Assembly: GCA_947442105.1 (NCBI GenBank)
Contig: CANEVH010000002.1
Coordinates: forward strand, 34,979-98,978
Reading direction: 5' to 3'
Length of the DNA: 64,000 bases
DNA from: Comamonadaceae bacterium
GTDB taxonomy: Bacteria > Pseudomonadota > Gammaproteobacteria > Burkholderiales > Burkholderiaceae_C
Translations under genes and position numbers: made by a program
In this document: positions 39,602 to 48,638 of the stretch, one piece after another
Layout of the letters: each line of letters opens with the position of its first letter
How positions within the stretch are numbered: the stretch's first letter is position 1
The notes under the pieces: generated by a model
The model's input: the letters and a program-made list of their open reading frames with translations, nothing else
Database searches by the model: none
What the model was told of the DNA's origin: nothing

Positions 39602-40198
39602 ATGATGGAACAAAGAATTGAGCAGCATTTCATTGACAGTGCCGACCTGAAATACCAGTCAGCGCAGGTTTTGAGCAAGCCGATTGCGCAGGCCATTCAG
39701 GCCATCCTGGCCTGCGTTACCAGCGGGGGCAAGGTGCTGGCCTGTGGCAACGGCGGCTCAGCGGCCGATGCGCAGCATTTCTCCGCTGAATTTGTCGGCC
39801 GCTTTGAGCGCGAACGCCCCGAGCTAGGCGCCATCGCGCTAACCACCGACACCTCCATCATCACGGCCGTAGCCAACGACTACGACTTCACCTCTATCTT
39901 TTCCCGCCAAGTGCGCGCCCTGGGCCAAAGCGGCGACGTGCTGCTGGCAATTACCACTAGCGGGAATTCGGCCAACGTGCTGGCCGCGGTTGAAGCGGCC
40001 CACCAGCGGGATATGGTGGTGGTAGCGCTCACCGGGCGCGGCGGCGGCAAGATGAACCAAGCACTGCGCGACACCGATGTCCATGTGTGCGTGCCGCATG
40101 ACCGCACCGCGCGCGTGCAAGAAGTCCACCTTTTAACCATCCATTGCCTTTGCGATGGCGTCGATGCCCAACTCATGGGCGACCAGGAAGCTCCATGA
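39602..40198 (+). CDS. diaA: SIS-domain protein, DnaA initiator-associating protein DiaA (GmhA-like)
   Basis: 198 aa phosphosugar isomerase fold. CGNGGSAADAQHFSAEFVGRFERERP and LAITTSGNSANVL are shared by GmhA and DiaA. Synteny with rsmI, yraN and a BON lipoprotein matches the E. coli diaA locus, so DiaA (binds DnaA and promotes origin unwinding) is favoured; sedoheptulose-7-phosphate isomerase activity cannot be excluded and rfaE2 in the window shows the heptose pathway exists. Stop overlaps the next start. Confidence 0.87.
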   Translation: MMEQRIEQHFIDSADLKYQSAQVLSKPIAQAIQAILACVTSGGKVLACGNGGSAADAQHFSAEFVGRFERERPELGAIALTTDTSIITAVANDYDFTSIFSRQVRALGQSGDVLLAITTSGNSANVLAAVEAAHQRDMVVVALTGRGGGKMNQALRDTDVHVCVPHDRTARVQEVHLLTIHCLCDGVDAQLMGDQEAP

Positions 40199-40845
40199 TA
40201 AAAACCCCCACCAGTTTTACCTTGCGCCCTTTGCTGTTGGCTGCTGTACTCGCGGGCAGCTTGCTGCCCTTGAGCGGCTGCTTTCCGCTGGCCGCTGGCG
40301 GCGCCTTGATGACCGGACTGGTGTCTGCCGACCGGCGCAGTGCTGGAGCGCAACTCGAAGACCAGAACATTGAAATCAAGGCCAACAACCAGCTGCGCCT
40401 GAATATGGGTGAGCGGGCGCACATCAACATCACCAGCTACAACCGCCAGGTGCTAATCACCGGCGAGGTGCCCTCTGCCCAGGACCAGGCGCTCGCCGCG
40501 CAACTGGTCAAAAGCGTGGACAACGTGGCCACCGTGCTGAACGAACTGGCGGTAATGGGCAATACGACGCTAACCGAGCGCTCCAACGATGTGATTACTG
40601 CGGGCCGCATCAAAGCGGCCATTTTTGACGCCCAAGACCTCACCAGCAGCGCCTTCAAAATCACGATTGAGCGGGGCGTGGTCTATCTGTTGGGGCGGGT
40701 AACGCCGCGCGAGGCCAAGCGCGTGACCGAAGTCATCACAGCCGTGCCCGGCGTGAGAAAAGTGGTGCGGGCCTTGGAGGTGATTACCGAGGAAGAGCTG
40801 GCGCGTATTGCGCCGCCCGCCGAGCCAAAGAAGACCAAGCCTTAA
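40195..40845 (+). CDS. dolP: BON-domain lipoprotein (DolP/YraP-like)
   Basis: 216 aa. The signal peptide ends LLPLSGCFP (lipobox Cys23). Two BON domains follow: QNIEIKANNQLRLNMG...NITSYNRQVLITGEVPS (about 55-125) and DVITAGRIKAAIF...FKITIERGVVYLLGRVTP (about 135-200). DolP is an outer-membrane lipoprotein that supports envelope integrity and the BAM complex. Overlaps diaA by 4 nt. Confidence 0.9.
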   Translation: MIKTPTSFTLRPLLLAAVLAGSLLPLSGCFPLAAGGALMTGLVSADRRSAGAQLEDQNIEIKANNQLRLNMGERAHINITSYNRQVLITGEVPSAQDQALAAQLVKSVDNVATVLNELAVMGNTTLTERSNDVITAGRIKAAIFDAQDLTSSAFKITIERGVVYLLGRVTPREAKRVTEVITAVPGVRKVVRALEVITEEELARIAPPAEPKKTKP

Positions 40846-40897
40846 GGAGCGGCGCAGGGCAGGCCGCCCGAACCGTGACCTGGGTTCAGGCGCGGAC

Positions 40898-41833
40898 TTA
40901 TTTCAGGCGCTTTATCAGGCTCGATGTGTCCCAGCGGCGCCCGCCCATTTGCTGCACGTCGGCATAAAACTGGTCCACCAAAGCAGTGACCGGCAGGCGC
41001 GCACCGTTGCGTTTGGCTTCATCCAAAACCAGGCCCAGGTCCTTGCGCATCCAGTCCACCGCAAAGCCAAAGTCAAACTTTTCGGCCACCATGGTCTTGC
41101 CGCGGTTGTCCATCTGCCAGCTTTGCGCTGCGCCCTTGCCGATCACATCAAGCACCTGGTTCATGTCCAAGCCCGCGCGCTGGCCAAAGGCCACGGCCTC
41201 GCTCAGGCCCTGCACCAGGCCGGCGATGGCAATTTGGTTCACCATTTTGGCCAACTGACCGGCGCCACTTTCGCCCAGCAGCGTGAAGGCGCGCGAAAAC
41301 GCCATGCCTGTCGCTTGCACCGCCGCAAACGCGGCGCCGTCGCCACCGCACATGACGGTGAGCAAGCCGTTTTGCGCGCCGGCCTGGCCGCCGGATACGG
41401 GCGCGTCAATGCATTGCAAGCCGATGGTGCGCGCGGCCAGGCTGAGTTCGCGCGCAATGTTCGCTGAGGCGGTGGTGTGGTCCACAAACACCGCACCTTC
41501 GCGCATGCCGGCAAACGCGCCATCGGCGCCCAGGGTGACGCTGCGCAAGTCATCGTCATTGCCAACGCAGCAAAACACGATATCCGCTTGCAATGCCGCT
41601 TCGCGTGGCGTGGCTGCGTGGCCGTGCTCGCCCAAAGTGCTGGCGGCGCTGCCGAATTCGGCCACCCAGCTTTGCGCTTTGGCGCTGGTGCGGTTGTAGA
41701 CCGTGACGCGGTGTCCGGCGCGCGCCAGGTGACCCGCCATGGGGTAGCCCATCACGCCCAGCCCCAAAAAGGCCACAGAGTGGGGGGCTGCGGGCTCGTA
41801 GGACTTGGCGTTCACAGAAGGGGCTTGGTTCAT
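40898..41833 (-). CDS. 3-hydroxyisobutyrate dehydrogenase-family NAD(P)-dependent oxidoreductase
   Basis: 311 aa. AFLGLGVMGYPMAGHLARAG is the Rossmann motif, DAPVSGGQAGAQNG the substrate loop, and GQLAKMVNQIAIAG contains the catalytic Lys. Members oxidise or reduce beta-hydroxyacids such as 3-hydroxyisobutyrate, tartronate semialdehyde or succinic semialdehyde; the exact substrate is not determined. It follows pilU on the same strand with a 60-nt gap that contains a GC hairpin. Confidence 0.88.
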   Translation of the reverse strand: MNQAPSVNAKSYEPAAPHSVAFLGLGVMGYPMAGHLARAGHRVTVYNRTSAKAQSWVAEFGSAASTLGEHGHAATPREAALQADIVFCCVGNDDDLRSVTLGADGAFAGMREGAVFVDHTTASANIARELSLAARTIGLQCIDAPVSGGQAGAQNGLLTVMCGGDGAAFAAVQATGMAFSRAFTLLGESGAGQLAKMVNQIAIAGLVQGLSEAVAFGQRAGLDMNQVLDVIGKGAAQSWQMDNRGKTMVAEKFDFGFAVDWMRKDLGLVLDEAKRNGARLPVTALVDQFYADVQQMGGRRWDTSSLIKRLK

Positions 41834-41867
41834 GGTGGTACTAAGGGTAGGGAAGATAAATGCGCCA

Positions 41868-41888
41868 GCGCCGCCACGCGGGCGGCGC
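41868..41888. other. GC-rich hairpin between pilU and the dehydrogenase gene
   Basis: GCGCCGCC (41868-41875) and GGCGGCGC (41881-41888) form a perfect 8-bp stem with a 5-nt loop. No T run follows on the minus strand, so it is at most an attenuator or transcript-end structure. Confidence 0.35.
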
Positions 41889-41893
41889 GGAAA

Positions 41894-43030
41894 TCAGACG
41901 ATGGAAAGGTGCTCGGTGCCCGCGCTGAGGTCAGCGTCGCGGGTGTCTTTGCTCTTGAGTTTAATTTGCAGCCGCAGGTCGTTGATCGAGTCTGCGTTGC
42001 GCAGTGCGTCTTGGTAGCTTATCTCTCCGGCCTCGTAGAGGTCAAACAGCGCCTGGTCAAAGGTTTGCATGCCCATTTCCCGGCTCTTTTTCATGACTTC
42101 CTTGACGTCCACTACCTCGCCCTTTTGGATCAGGCTGGCAACGGTCGACGAGTTCAAAAGCACCTCTACCGCCGAGACACGGCCTTTGCCACCCACACGC
42201 GGCACCAGGCGCTGGGAGACGACGCCGCGCAGATTGAGCGACAGGTCCATCAGCAACTGTGCCCGGCGTTCGTCGGGCAGGAAGTTGATCATGCGGTCCA
42301 TGGCCTGGTTGGCGCTGTTGGCGTGCAGGGTGGCGATGCACAGGTGGCCGGTTTCCGAAAACGCAATGGCCAGCTCCATGGTCTCGCGGTCGCGCAGCTC
42401 GCCCATGACGATCACGTCGGGGGCCTGGCGCAAGGTGTTTTTCAGGGCGGCTTCCCAGCTGTCGGTGTCCAAACCCACTTCGCGTTGCGTGACCAGGCAG
42501 TTTTTGTGGGGATGGACAAACTCCACCGGGTCTTCCACCGTGATGATGTGGCCGTAGGACTTTTCATTGCGCCAGTCCACCATGGCCGCCAGCGCCGTGG
42601 ATTTGCCCGAGCCGCTGGCGCCCACCATCACGCACAGGCCACGGCTGTACATGGCGACGTCCTTGAGAACCTGCGGCAGGCCCATGCCGTCAATCGTGGG
42701 CGGAACAGTGGGTATGACGCGCAGCACCATGCCCACCTTGCCCAGTTGCACAAATGCATTGACCCGAAAGCGCCCCAGGCCGCTAGGGGATATGGCGAAA
42801 TTGCTTTCCTTGGTGCGTTCAAAGTCGGCGGTTTGCCGGTCGTTCATCAGCGCGCGCACCATGAGCGCGGTGTGCTCTGCTTGCAGGGACTGCGCCGAGG
42901 CGCGCGTCATCACGCCATCAATCTTGATCGCCGGGGGGAAGTCGGCGCTGATGAACAGGTCGCTGCCGTTTTTGCTAATCATCAGCTTGAGCAGGTCAGA
43001 AATCAGTTGTGAGGCTTGGTCACGGGTCAT
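41894..43030 (-). CDS. pilU: Type IV pilus ATPase PilU
   Basis: 378 aa PilT-family ATPase. Walker A GASGSGKST is at about residues 131-139, the Asp box ITVEDPVEFVHPHKN and Walker B VIVMGELRDRETMELA follow. The C-terminal extension beyond the PilT core and the second position after pilT identify PilU, the accessory retraction ATPase. Start at ATG 43030 (MTRDQASQLI). It follows pilT by 50 nt. Confidence 0.93.
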   Translation of the reverse strand: MTRDQASQLISDLLKLMISKNGSDLFISADFPPAIKIDGVMTRASAQSLQAEHTALMVRALMNDRQTADFERTKESNFAISPSGLGRFRVNAFVQLGKVGMVLRVIPTVPPTIDGMGLPQVLKDVAMYSRGLCVMVGASGSGKSTALAAMVDWRNEKSYGHIITVEDPVEFVHPHKNCLVTQREVGLDTDSWEAALKNTLRQAPDVIVMGELRDRETMELAIAFSETGHLCIATLHANSANQAMDRMINFLPDERRAQLLMDLSLNLRGVVSQRLVPRVGGKGRVSAVEVLLNSSTVASLIQKGEVVDVKEVMKKSREMGMQTFDQALFDLYEAGEISYQDALRNADSINDLRLQIKLKSKDTRDADLSAGTEHLSIV

Positions 43031-43080
43031 GGCATCTCCTAAATGCAAGCGAGTGGGGCGGGGTCAAGCGGCATTGCGCA

Positions 43081-44124
<1,044 letters not shown>

Positions 44125-44214
44125 AGCGGGGAGCTCCTTTTGGTTGAGGGCAGGGGCCACGCGCAAGGCCCGGCGCTTTGTTACCCTAGCAGGCAATTAT
44201 CACTACGAATCACC

Positions 44215-44958
44215 ATGACCATCGAAGCCCATTTGCAGACACTGCGCCAGCGTATTGCACAGGCCTGTGCGCTGGCAGGGCGCCCGCCTGGCGCGGTGCA
44301 ATTGCTTGCCGTCTCCAAAACTTTTCCCCCTGAGGCCGTGGCGCAGGCCGCTGCCTGCGGGCAACGCGACTTTGGTGAGAACTACATCCAAGAAGGCGTG
44401 GAGAAAATCGCCACCCTGGCGCACCTGGGCCTGGTCTGGCACTGCATAGGCCCGCTGCAAAGCAACAAAACCCGCCCGGTGGCCGAGCACTTTGACTGGG
44501 TGCATTCCGTAGACCGCCTGAAGATTGCCCAGCGCCTGAGCGAGCAACGCCCCACCACGCTGGCGCCGCTCAATGTTTGCATTCAGGTGAACATCGACGG
44601 CGGACCCACCAAAGCCGGGGTGGCGCCCGAGGACGCGCTGGCGCTTGCCCAAGCGGTGGCAGTGATGCCGCGCCTGCGCCTGCGTGGCATCATGACCATC
44701 CCAGAGCCCACGCCGGACTTTGCGGCCACTTTGGCCGTACACCAGCGCGCCAAGGCAGTGTTTGACGAGTTGCGCGCCAGCGGCCTGCCGCTGGACACCC
44801 TGTCCATGGGCATGAGCGCGGACCTGGAGGCAGCTATCCAGGCGGGCAGCACGATGGTGCGGGTCGGTTCGGCCATTTTTGGTGGCCGCGCCGCACCGAA
44901 TGTGTCCGTGGCAGCGGCCAGCGCTGGTGGCGTATCGCCCGCGCTGCCATTGCCCTAA
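44215..44958 (+). CDS. yggS: PLP homeostasis protein YggS
   Basis: 247 aa alanine-racemase-like barrel without the racemase C-domain. LLAVSKTFP holds the PLP Lys, FGENYIQEGVEKI, WHCIGPLQSNKTRPV, GIMTIPEPT and SMGMSADLEAAI are family motifs. It balances pyridoxal phosphate pools. Divergence from pilT (starts 90 nt apart) is the standard betaproteobacterial arrangement. Confidence 0.95.
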   Translation: MTIEAHLQTLRQRIAQACALAGRPPGAVQLLAVSKTFPPEAVAQAAACGQRDFGENYIQEGVEKIATLAHLGLVWHCIGPLQSNKTRPVAEHFDWVHSVDRLKIAQRLSEQRPTTLAPLNVCIQVNIDGGPTKAGVAPEDALALAQAVAVMPRLRLRGIMTIPEPTPDFAATLAVHQRAKAVFDELRASGLPLDTLSMGMSADLEAAIQAGSTMVRVGSAIFGGRAAPNVSVAAASAGGVSPALPLP

Positions 44959-45140
44959 ACCAGCACTGCCTGCCCTCAAACCGCAGTCGGCGCGCCCGAG
45001 CGCAATGGCGGCGGCGGCATCAAGCGCAGCAGCCCGCGCTTTGCGCTGTAGCGCCCGGCCATCATTGCCTTGTGGGCGTCACTGCTGCCGCGCGTTATGC
45101 CCTGGAGTGCCTATGCGCATGCGCTTTGCGCGCACCTGAC

Positions 45141-45809
45141 TCAGTCCGGCAGCAAATGCCCGGTTTTCACCCAGATGAGGCAGCCCTCGCGGCTCCAGGG
45201 CTGGTGCTGGCTCAGGTGCGGGCTGCGAATCCAGGTGCCAGCGGGGTAGTCGCCGTGTTCGTCCGAGAACACGCCTTCGGCAACATAAATCTCTTCACCG
45301 CCGAAGTGCCGGTGCGGCTGGAACACGGTGCCTGGCGCCCAGCGCACCAGTGCCGTGTGGGTGCTGCCGTATTCGGACAAGGGCAGCACGCTCAGGCCGG
45401 CCACCATGCCCTGGTGCCAGCGCGCATGCGCGGTGTCCACTACCACCCGCACGCTGTCTTGCGCCTGCAGGTGGCGCAGCTTGACGAACAGGGTGCAACC
45501 CTCAATAGAAAACGGCGCGTGGCTCGAACCTGGCGGGTTCAAGAGGTAGCAACCGGTGCCGTACTCGCCCAAGGCGTCGCCAAAGCTGCCTTCAAGCACC
45601 CATATTTCTTCGCCGCGTTCATGCGTGTGCAGTGCAAACTGCGCCCCTGGCGCGTAGCGCACGATGCTGGTGGCACGCGCCACTTCTCCGCCATCGCGTG
45701 CCAGCAGGCGGCGCTGCACCAGGGGCGAGGGCGACGCCTGCCAGGCCAGTTGGTTGCTGTCAACCACGCAGCGCAGGCTCTCGTCGGCGTGAATGTGCGC
45801 CGCGTTCAT
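45141..45809 (-). CDS. ChrR-like double cupin protein without anti-sigma domain
   Basis: 222 aa with two cupin repeats: ALHTHERGEEIWVLEGSFGD (about residues 58-77) and VFQPHRHFGGEEIYVAEGVFSD (about 160-181). The His-His-Glu ligands recur in both. This is the C-terminal cupin type of ChrR, the zinc anti-sigma factor that senses singlet oxygen, but the N-terminal ZAS domain is absent, so it probably senses or detoxifies rather than holds a sigma factor. Its start overlaps the DUF3429 stop (ATGA). Confidence 0.82.
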   Translation of the reverse strand: MNAAHIHADESLRCVVDSNQLAWQASPSPLVQRRLLARDGGEVARATSIVRYAPGAQFALHTHERGEEIWVLEGSFGDALGEYGTGCYLLNPPGSSHAPFSIEGCTLFVKLRHLQAQDSVRVVVDTAHARWHQGMVAGLSVLPLSEYGSTHTALVRWAPGTVFQPHRHFGGEEIYVAEGVFSDEHGDYPAGTWIRSPHLSQHQPWSREGCLIWVKTGHLLPD

Positions 45810-46264
45810 TGCAGCAGGCCCAGCGCCCCTGCCAGGCAGCTCGCAGCGGCCACCCCAGTCAGGCGCAGGCGCATGGGCAACCAGCCCTGCAGTTGGTGGT
45901 GCGGGTAGACGCGCCGGTCCACCGCGTAACACGCCAGCAGCAGCAAAGCCAAGAGCAACAGCCCCCAAGCCACCGGCGCCAGCAGGGCAAGCCAGGCCAA
46001 AAGGCTGGGGCTCACGCCCCACAGGTAAAGCGGCGCAGCGCCCACCTTGTCGCGCAGGGCCAACCCCCAATGGATGGCGCCCAAAAAACTCGCGATGGTG
46101 GCGCCATAGGCCAGCAGCGCAAATGCCAAGGGCGCCCGATGGGCGCTGCCCGGCCACCACACGGCCATTGCCAGCGCAGCAAAGGGCAGCAGACCGGCAT
46201 AGCCCAGCACTGTGACCAGGGTGGGGGGCGTGCGGGGCGCGCTTGGGGGCGGCGTGTCGTGCAT
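45806..46264 (-). CDS. DUF3429 membrane protein
   Basis: 152 aa with about five hydrophobic helices. LGYAGLLPFAALAM, AYGATIASFLGAIHWGLAL and LLLLACYAVDRRVYP are typical of DUF3429. Function unknown. It is first in a two-gene minus-strand unit with the ChrR-like cupin. ATG 46264 is used; a TTG two codons upstream is an alternative. Confidence 0.83.
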   Translation of the reverse strand: MHDTPPPSAPRTPPTLVTVLGYAGLLPFAALAMAVWWPGSAHRAPLAFALLAYGATIASFLGAIHWGLALRDKVGAAPLYLWGVSPSLLAWLALLAPVAWGLLLLALLLLACYAVDRRVYPHHQLQGWLPMRLRLTGVAAASCLAGALGLLQ

Positions 46265-46307
46265 AGTCAAGTTCCAGCGTTATGGTGGGGGTAGGCGGGG
46301 CGCCGCC

Positions 46308-46348
46308 AACTTTCATGAGGGTGCGCCGCACCCCCATTCATGAACGTT
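46308..46348. repeat. Palindromic intergenic element, copy 2
   Basis: AACTTTCATGA (46308-46318) then GGGTGCG, a short loop, GCACCCCC and TCATGAACGTT (46338-46348). Outer arms match at 10 of 11 positions. A T run follows to 46351. It lies between the divergent DUF3429 and DUF2237 genes, so it is not a simple shared terminator. Confidence 0.75.
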
Positions 46349-46495
46349 TTTCCACGGGGATACCCACCCTAGGCAGCCGGGTGCGCCGCCTGTGGCAGTA
46401 TGGGCCACCCGCAATTTTCTCTGGTGCGCATTGTGCCGCCCGCCCTGTGGCGGCGCACCGGGGCGCAGCGATATACACAGAAACGCAAAAATCAT

Positions 46496-46876
46496 ATGAC
46501 CGCACTGAACGTACTGGGCACCGCGCTGGTGGCCTGCTCCTTTGACCCGCTGACCGGATTTTTCCGCGACGGCTGCTGCAATACCGACCGCGAGGACCAC
46601 GGCACCCATGTGGTGTGCGCACGGGTCACGACCGACTTTCTGGCCTATTCGCTGCAGCGCGGCAACGATTTGGTGACGCCACGGCCCGAATACCGCTTTG
46701 TCGGCTTGCAAGCGGGTGACCGCTGGTGCCTGTGCGCCATTCGCTGGGAAGAAGCCCTGCAAGCCGGCGTCGCCCCCCCGGTGGATTTGGAAGCCACCCA
46801 CGCCAAGGCGCTGGAGATCGTCACTCTGGAGCAACTCAAGGCCCACGCGCTCGCGCCACGTCCAATGCTGCCATGA
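46496..46876 (+). CDS. DUF2237 family protein
   Basis: 126 aa. NVLGTALVACSFDPLTGFFRDGCCNT and the segment beginning DHGTHVVCARVT, together with GDRWCLCAIRWEEAL, are DUF2237 signatures; several Cys may bind metal. Soluble, function unknown. Overlaps the next gene by 4 nt. Confidence 0.87.
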   Translation: MTALNVLGTALVACSFDPLTGFFRDGCCNTDREDHGTHVVCARVTTDFLAYSLQRGNDLVTPRPEYRFVGLQAGDRWCLCAIRWEEALQAGVAPPVDLEATHAKALEIVTLEQLKAHALAPRPMLP

Positions 46877-47094
46877 ACCCGCTGCAGCCTAAAAAACTAC
46901 TCTTGAGCAAATGGACGGCGGTCACGCCCGTAGGCAAAAACAAGCATTTTTTGGTGTCCAAAGTCCTACCTTGCGAGCCGCCCTCGCAGGCGATAGCCGC
47001 AGTGGAGCTTGAAGCGGTGTATTCCAAGTCCGTAGTTCGGCTTGATTGGCGCGAACTGCGCGATGAGAAGCTCTGGCGCCAGGGCTGGGTCTGA
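46873..47094 (+). CDS. TIGR02450 family Trp-rich protein
   Basis: 73 aa: NPLQPKKLLLSKWTAVTP, EAVYSKSVVRLDWRELRD and WRQGWV match the small Trp-rich family often found beside photolyase/cryptochrome genes. No photolyase is present here. Coupled to DUF2237. Function unknown. Confidence 0.87.
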   Translation: MNPLQPKKLLLSKWTAVTPVGKNKHFLVSKVLPCEPPSQAIAAVELEAVYSKSVVRLDWRELRDEKLWRQGWV

Positions 47095-47173
47095 GGGCCA
47101 GGCCCGATAAGGTGACGCGCTGCCAAAACTGGCGGGATGCGGCGGCGGGAGGCAGCACCGAGCGACGGAATGA

Positions 47174-47755
47174 TCAGCGCTGGGCGAGCGCTCTTTTCAC
47201 GTCACGCACCAGCGCACCGCTGTCAGGTGCCGTCATGCTGGAATAGCTGTCAATCAACTTTCCGTCCCGCCCGACCAGGTACTTGTAAAAATTCCAGCGC
47301 GGTGCGCCGCCACCGGCTTTGGCCAATTCCAAGAACAGCGGATTGGCATTTTTGCCACTGAGCACCGACTTCTCGAACATCGGGAACTTCACTCCGTAGG
47401 TGTTGTAGCAAAAGTCTGCAATGTCTTTGCCCTTGCCTGGTTCTTGCTGGCCAAAGTCGTTCGAAGGAAAGCCCAGCACCACCAAACCCTGGGCGCTGTA
47501 GCTGGCATACAGCTTTTCCAGCCCTTCATACTGGGGCGTGAAGCCGCAGTAACTCGCTGTGTTGACCACTAGCAGCACCTTGCCTGCGTACTGGCAGAGG
47601 TTTTGGGGGGCGTCGTCTTGCAGGCGCTTGAAGGTTTTTTGCAGCAAAGCGGGGCAGGCCGCAGGCGCTGCATCCGCCGCATAGGCTGCTAAAGGCAATG
47701 CACACGCCAAGCAAGCTGCAAAAACGGCAGGGAGGCACTTCAGGAGGCGGCGCAT
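47174..47755 (-). CDS. Exported glutathione peroxidase-family protein
   Basis: 193 aa with a signal peptide (MRRLLKCLPAVFAACLACAL, cleavage after AAYA). The thioredoxin-fold core has NTASYCGFTPQYEGLEKLY (peroxidatic Cys), LGFPSNDFGQQEPG (Gln) and WNFYKYLVGRDG (Trp). It is a Cys-type thiol peroxidase, likely periplasmic. A second, cytosolic paralogue is at 59924-60412. Confidence 0.9.
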   Translation of the reverse strand: MRRLLKCLPAVFAACLACALPLAAYAADAAPAACPALLQKTFKRLQDDAPQNLCQYAGKVLLVVNTASYCGFTPQYEGLEKLYASYSAQGLVVLGFPSNDFGQQEPGKGKDIADFCYNTYGVKFPMFEKSVLSGKNANPLFLELAKAGGGAPRWNFYKYLVGRDGKLIDSYSSMTAPDSGALVRDVKRALAQR

Positions 47756-47806
47756 GCAAAGGTCTTGCGTAAAAATGGCGGTGGGGATTGCCAAAACCGC
47801 AGGGCG

Positions 47807-47959
47807 CTAGGCCACTGTGACCGCAATAAATGCGAGCAAAAACATCAGCACCGCACCCACGATGGGCAAGACGATGGGCATCATGGGCACAATTTCTTCT
47901 ACTACGTCTTGGGCGGCGGTTTGTGTGCCATCGTGGGGGGCTGCGTGGGGAGCGGACAT
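47807..47959 (-). CDS. Small single-span membrane protein
   Basis: 50 aa; residues about 24-49 (PMMPIVLPIVGAVLMFLLAFI) form one transmembrane helix after a polar His/Asp/Glu-rich N-terminus. Start at ATG 47959. A longer open frame upstream to 48133 is basic and unlike a protein and is not used. Not recognised; it may be a small envelope stress or respiratory accessory protein. Confidence 0.5.
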   Translation of the reverse strand: MSAPHAAPHDGTQTAAQDVVEEIVPMMPIVLPIVGAVLMFLLAFIAVTVA

Positions 47960-48034
47960 GGGCGGTCTTTCAAAAAATAGAGGGCGCCACACGGCAGCCA
48001 CAAGAGCCGCGAGTTTATCCCCATCGCCCCAAAA

Positions 48035-48070
48035 CACGCCAAAGCGTGCCGAAGTGCGCTTCAAGCGCAC
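48035..48070. promoter_or_regulatory. Two adjacent palindromes in a divergent intergenic region
   Basis: CACGC-CAAA-GCGTG (48035-48048) and GTGCGCTT-C-AAGCGCAC (48054-48070) are perfect inverted repeats between the small membrane protein gene and the 97-aa hypothetical. Position between divergent starts suggests operators; hairpin function is also possible. Confidence 0.4.
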
Positions 48071-48205
48071 GGTTGAGCGCACCACTTTCTTTCTTTTCTT
48101 CAAAAAATTCGCACGGCTTGTCAACCGCCACAAGGGCTGGTGCGTGATAGGTGCACATGCGCACGATCACGCAAACGCGCAATTGACAGACCTACGTTGG
48201 AACCT

Positions 48206-48499
48206 ATGCAAAAAACACCGATTGAAATGCCGGAAAAAGGCACGTACAAGTGGCAGCTCTTTAACTACTGGTCGGATGAATACCGCCAAACGCGCGCCGA
48301 CCACTCGGCCTATATCGCGCTGAATTTCGCCGGCGCACTGGATGTATGCCGCACCAAACTGCAAGCGCTGGTGCAACACCATCGCCAGCACGAGGCGGAC
48401 GCAGGCAGTGGCGAGCGCCATCGCCACGCGATTGCGCGCTTGCAAAACACCTTGAGCGGCGCGGCCGTGGCTTACGAGCGCAGCTTCCAGCACCATTAA
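48206..48499 (+). CDS. Hypothetical protein (97 aa)
   Basis: A soluble, His- and Ala-rich, predicted helical protein starting MQKTPIEMPEKGTYKWQLFNYWSD. An Arg-rich extension upstream is not favoured. I do not recognise the family. It stands alone and converges on recQ, with the palindromic element copy 3 between. Confidence 0.6.
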   Translation: MQKTPIEMPEKGTYKWQLFNYWSDEYRQTRADHSAYIALNFAGALDVCRTKLQALVQHHRQHEADAGSGERHRHAIARLQNTLSGAAVAYERSFQHH

Positions 48500-48537
48500 C
48501 TTTCACGTTAACAAGCCGCAGGGCGCCGCACATCGTC

Positions 48538-48578
48538 AACTTTCATGAAGGCGCGCAGCACCGCCTACCATGAAAGTT
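48538..48578. repeat. Palindromic intergenic element, copy 3
   Basis: AACTTTCATG (48538-48547) pairs perfectly with CATGAAAGTT (48569-48578); an inner AGGCG/CGCCT pair strengthens the stem. A partial half-site, AACTTTCACGTT, lies just upstream at 48498-48509. It separates the convergent 97-aa gene and recQ. Confidence 0.75.
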
Positions 48579-48638
48579 CTCTCACCTTAACCCAGCGCGC
48601 ACCGGTTCCATGCCACCGGCGCACCCGCACAGTGGCCG

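Noticed and set aside
44959..45140. Small frames in the gap after yggS, including a 29-codon minus-strand frame with a Pro-rich end
   Set aside because: Too short, no ribosome site, no known family; could be a decayed gene end but this cannot be supported.
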